64,000 nucleotides of DNA from Bradyrhizobium tropiciagri (GTDB lineage: Bacteria > Pseudomonadota > Alphaproteobacteria > Rhizobiales > Xanthobacteraceae), in NCBI RefSeq assembly GCF_018130545.1, contig NZ_JAFCKF010000008.1, positions 371,965-435,964 on the forward strand. The letters run 5' to 3'. The stretch's first letter is position 1, and every line of letters begins with the position of its first letter. The notes under the pieces were generated by a model. The model was not told the DNA's origin. It did not search any database and saw only the letters and a program-made list of their open reading frames with translations. Made by a program: the position numbers and the translations under genes. This document shows, piece after piece, positions 62,604 through 64,000 of the stretch.

Positions 62604-62624
62604 CGCCGGCATTGCATGCCGGCG
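62604..62624. repeat. Hairpin motif A (9-bp stem, TGC loop)
   Basis: Arms CGCCGGCAT and ATGCCGGCG around a TGC loop, followed by TCGCTGTCACTGTCC. A second motif at 62692-62712 keeps loop and flank but has a different, still perfectly paired stem. Confidence 0.7.
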
Positions 62625-62691
62625 TCGCTGTCACTGTCCCGCGCTCGGGTACCTTGTTGACCGGTCTCACGACTGCAGTCGGCTCGGTGCC

Positions 62692-62712
62692 CGCGGTCAT
62701 TGCATGACCGCG
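62692..62712. repeat. Hairpin motif B (covarying with motif A)
   Basis: Arms CGCGGTCAT and ATGACCGCG around a TGC loop, followed by TCGCTATCACTGCCC. Relative to motif A two stem positions differ and both differences are compensated on the other arm (C-G to G-C, G-C to T-A). Confidence 0.7.
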
Positions 62713-63070
62713 TCGCTATCACTGCCCTCTCGCCGGCTGCCTTTTTCTCCAGGCATGACGTCGTCGGATCTCTCTTCTCGCAAGAGAGCTCAGGGGCGTC
62801 CGCCCCTCGCGCGCACCAGGGTAAAGCGCCGGCTTTCGCCGGCGCCGACCCGAGCGGTCTCCCCGGTCTTCCGCGCTGCGTTCACGCCTCCGACTTGGGC
62901 GACATGGCGCACGCGCTTGTGCAGACCCGCTCTTCGAGCGGCCCTGTTCGGGCGGGCGATCCCCCTCCGCCCGGGTCGCCCTGGCACTTGCTAGCCCGGG
63001 TCTCGCCGACGGGCAGGGGCGCAGGCGCGTGGTGCGCCTTGCACCCATGGAAGCAAAAGGAAGAATGATC

Positions 63071-64000
63071 ATGTCGGCCAAATCACTGGGAATACCAAGC
63101 GGAACGGAGGTTCGCGTTCCGCTCAGCAAGCTCAAGAAGTCGCCCAGGAATGCTCGTAAGACGCCGCATAGCGAGGCGGCGATCGAGGCCTTGGCGGCGA
63201 GCATCGCCGCCAAGGGCATCCTGCAGAATCTGGTCATTGAACCGGAGGTGGATGGCGAGGGGGCGGCTACGGGGTTCTTCTGCGTGACCATCGGCGAGGG
63301 CAGGCGGCTGGCCCAGCTGCTGCGGGTCAAGCGCAAGGAAATCAAAAAGTCCGAGCCGATCCGTTGCATCGTCGATACCGCGAACGATGCGCACGAGATC
63401 AGCCTGGACGAGAATGTCACCCGGGAAAGCATGCATCCCGCCGACCAGTTCGAGGCGTTCAGGAAGGTCGCGGATGAGCGCGGTTTTGGCGCGGAGGAGA
63501 TCGCCGCACGGTTCGGTGTCACGCCCAATGTGGTGCGGCAACGGCTCCGGCTGGGCGCGGTTTCCCCGAAATTGATCCAGCTCTATCGCGATGGCGATCT
63601 CGCCCTTGAGCAGGTGATGGCCTTTGCGATCACCGACGATCAGGCGCGGCAGGAGGCCATCTATGAGCGTCTCTCCTGCGATGGCGATGCCTCGACCATC
63701 CGCCGTCTGCTCACCGAAACCCATGTCGCCGCTACCGATCGGCGGGCGCGTTTTGTCGGGCTCGAGGCCTATACGGAAGCGGGCGGGACGATCCTGCGTG
63801 ACCTCTTTACCGAGGATCGCGGCGGCTATCTGGAAGACGTCTCGCTGCTCGATCTGCTGGTGACGGCAAGGCTCGGCCGCGAGGCCGATAGCTTGCGGGC
63901 TGCGGAGGGATGGCGCTGGACGGAAGCCCATCTCGACTTCCCGCATGCGCACGGCATGCGTCGCGTTTATCCGCATCCGGTCGAGCTTTCGGCGGAGGAT
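63071..64000 (+). CDS. ParB/RepB/Spo0J-family partition protein (cut by window end)
   Basis: An open frame of 310 residues running off the right edge. The ATG at 63071 has AAGGA about 10 bases upstream; the ATG at 63065 would be too close. The ParB N-domain is clear: VRVPLSKLKKSPRNARKTPH, IEALAASIAAKGILQNLVIE, FCVTIGEGRRLAQLLRVKRK (with Gly-Glu-Gly-Arg-Arg box) and DENVTRESMHPADQFEAFRK. A KorB-type helix-turn-helix follows (AEEIAARFGVTPNVVRQRLR). ParB proteins of this plasmid-like group belong to the backbone of rhizobial integrative elements and plasmids. GC content rises again here. Confidence 0.92.
   Translation, partial: MSAKSLGIPSGTEVRVPLSKLKKSPRNARKTPHSEAAIEALAASIAAKGILQNLVIEPEVDGEGAATGFFCVTIGEGRRLAQLLRVKRKEIKKSEPIRCIVDTANDAHEISLDENVTRESMHPADQFEAFRKVADERGFGAEEIAARFGVTPNVVRQRLRLGAVSPKLIQLYRDGDLALEQVMAFAITDDQARQEAIYERLSCDGDASTIRRLLTETHVAATDRRARFVGLEAYTEAGGTILRDLFTEDRGGYLEDVSLLDLLVTARLGREADSLRAAEGWRWTEAHLDFPHAHGMRRVYPHPVELSAED

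Larger units (their letters stand above)
62310..63070. other. 761-base GC-rich non-coding leader before parB
   Basis: No gene is supported; a plus-strand frame at 62700-63068 has no ribosome-binding site and Pro/Arg-rich shadow composition. The region carries repeat copy 2 (62459-62501), two covarying hairpins (62604-62624 and 62692-62712) and a further hairpin around GCCGGCTTTCGCCGGC near 62830-62845. It is much more GC-rich than the cargo before it. It may hold a structured leader, parS-like sites or a transfer/replication origin. Confidence 0.5.

Noticed and set aside
62700-63068. 122-residue frame directly before parB
   Set aside because: Pro/Arg-rich with no ribosome-binding site; it covers the hairpin-rich non-coding leader.
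36103-64000. Distal attachment repeat matching the tRNA-Phe 3' end
   Set aside because: No copy of the tRNA 3' end (GGTTCGATCCCGCCCC and following) was seen to the window end.
1-64000. CRISPR array
   Set aside because: No regularly spaced direct repeats with unique spacers and no cas genes. The only dense tandem repeat is inside the GPQP coding region.
36000-64000. Insertion sequences in the island
   Set aside because: No transposase gene or convincing terminal inverted repeats were found; the gaps look degenerate but could not be tied to an IS family.

Overview
The window looks like a chromosome segment of a Bradyrhizobium-like alphaproteobacterium (Nitrobacteraceae). Supporting signs are the very GC-rich core genes, an F0 ATP synthase operon with split b and b' subunits, an alphaproteobacterial-type 5-aminolevulinate synthase, the DUF2948-hisD-UPF0262-phosphatase-maf-yacG block, and dispersed palindromic repeats typical of this group. 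The genus is inferred from gene content and order; no database search was run.

Bases 1-36,000 are ordinary core chromosome. In order they hold: a GNAT acetyltransferase; the atpI-atpB-atpE-b'-b operon on the minus strand; a DsbA-like isomerase; a YjbQ enzyme; an MHS-type transporter; a LuxR-type response regulator; a Cys-rich repressor divergent from an efflux pump; a very large transporter-histidine kinase-receiver fusion; hemA; two metallo-beta-lactamase-fold hydrolases; a chemotaxis receptor; an outer-membrane beta-barrel; small regulators; tRNA-Thr(GGT); a cyclic-nucleotide-domain/flavoprotein reductase paired with a UBP zinc-finger protein; a TetR/SDR pair; and the hisD-to-yacG block.

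A genomic island starts at tRNA-Phe(GAA) (36027-36102), with a P4-type tyrosine integrase immediately downstream. It continues to the window end with visibly lower and uneven GC. Its first cargo (37.7-48.4 kb) is defence-like: a PD-(D/E)XK-like protein, then Vsr divergent from Dcm-type methylase, MORC/MutL-like ATPase, Z1 helicase, DUF4420 nuclease and AIPR protein. The last four genes are joined by short overlaps. This matches the MORC/Z1 restriction systems predicted by Iyer, Abhiman and Aravind. A GIY-YIG protein, a 1465-residue TIR-STAND ATPase with a transmembrane segment and helical repeats, and a coiled-coil membrane protein follow.

The most unusual part is 56.0-60.4 kb. One arm runs leftward: a small ORF encoding three blocks of Gly-Pro-Gln-Pro repeats separated by two near-identical basic linkers, then an Fe(II)/2-oxoglutarate dioxygenase, then a short-chain dehydrogenase. 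The other arm runs rightward: a second oxygenase-like protein (DUF6445-like), a transglutaminase-like Cys/His/Asp protein, and a small partner. The rightward genes overlap or abut. I read this as a candidate peptide-modification cassette: the repeat peptide is the substrate, the oxygenases hydroxylate it, and the SDR and transglutaminase-like protein process it further. The individual folds are supported by motifs; the joint function is inference.

The island then holds an HTH/coiled-coil protein and a GC-rich stretch with two covarying hairpins and a second copy of a roughly 42-base element also present at 48.56 kb. The window ends inside a ParB-family gene, which suggests a plasmid-like or integrative-conjugative backbone beyond the edge.
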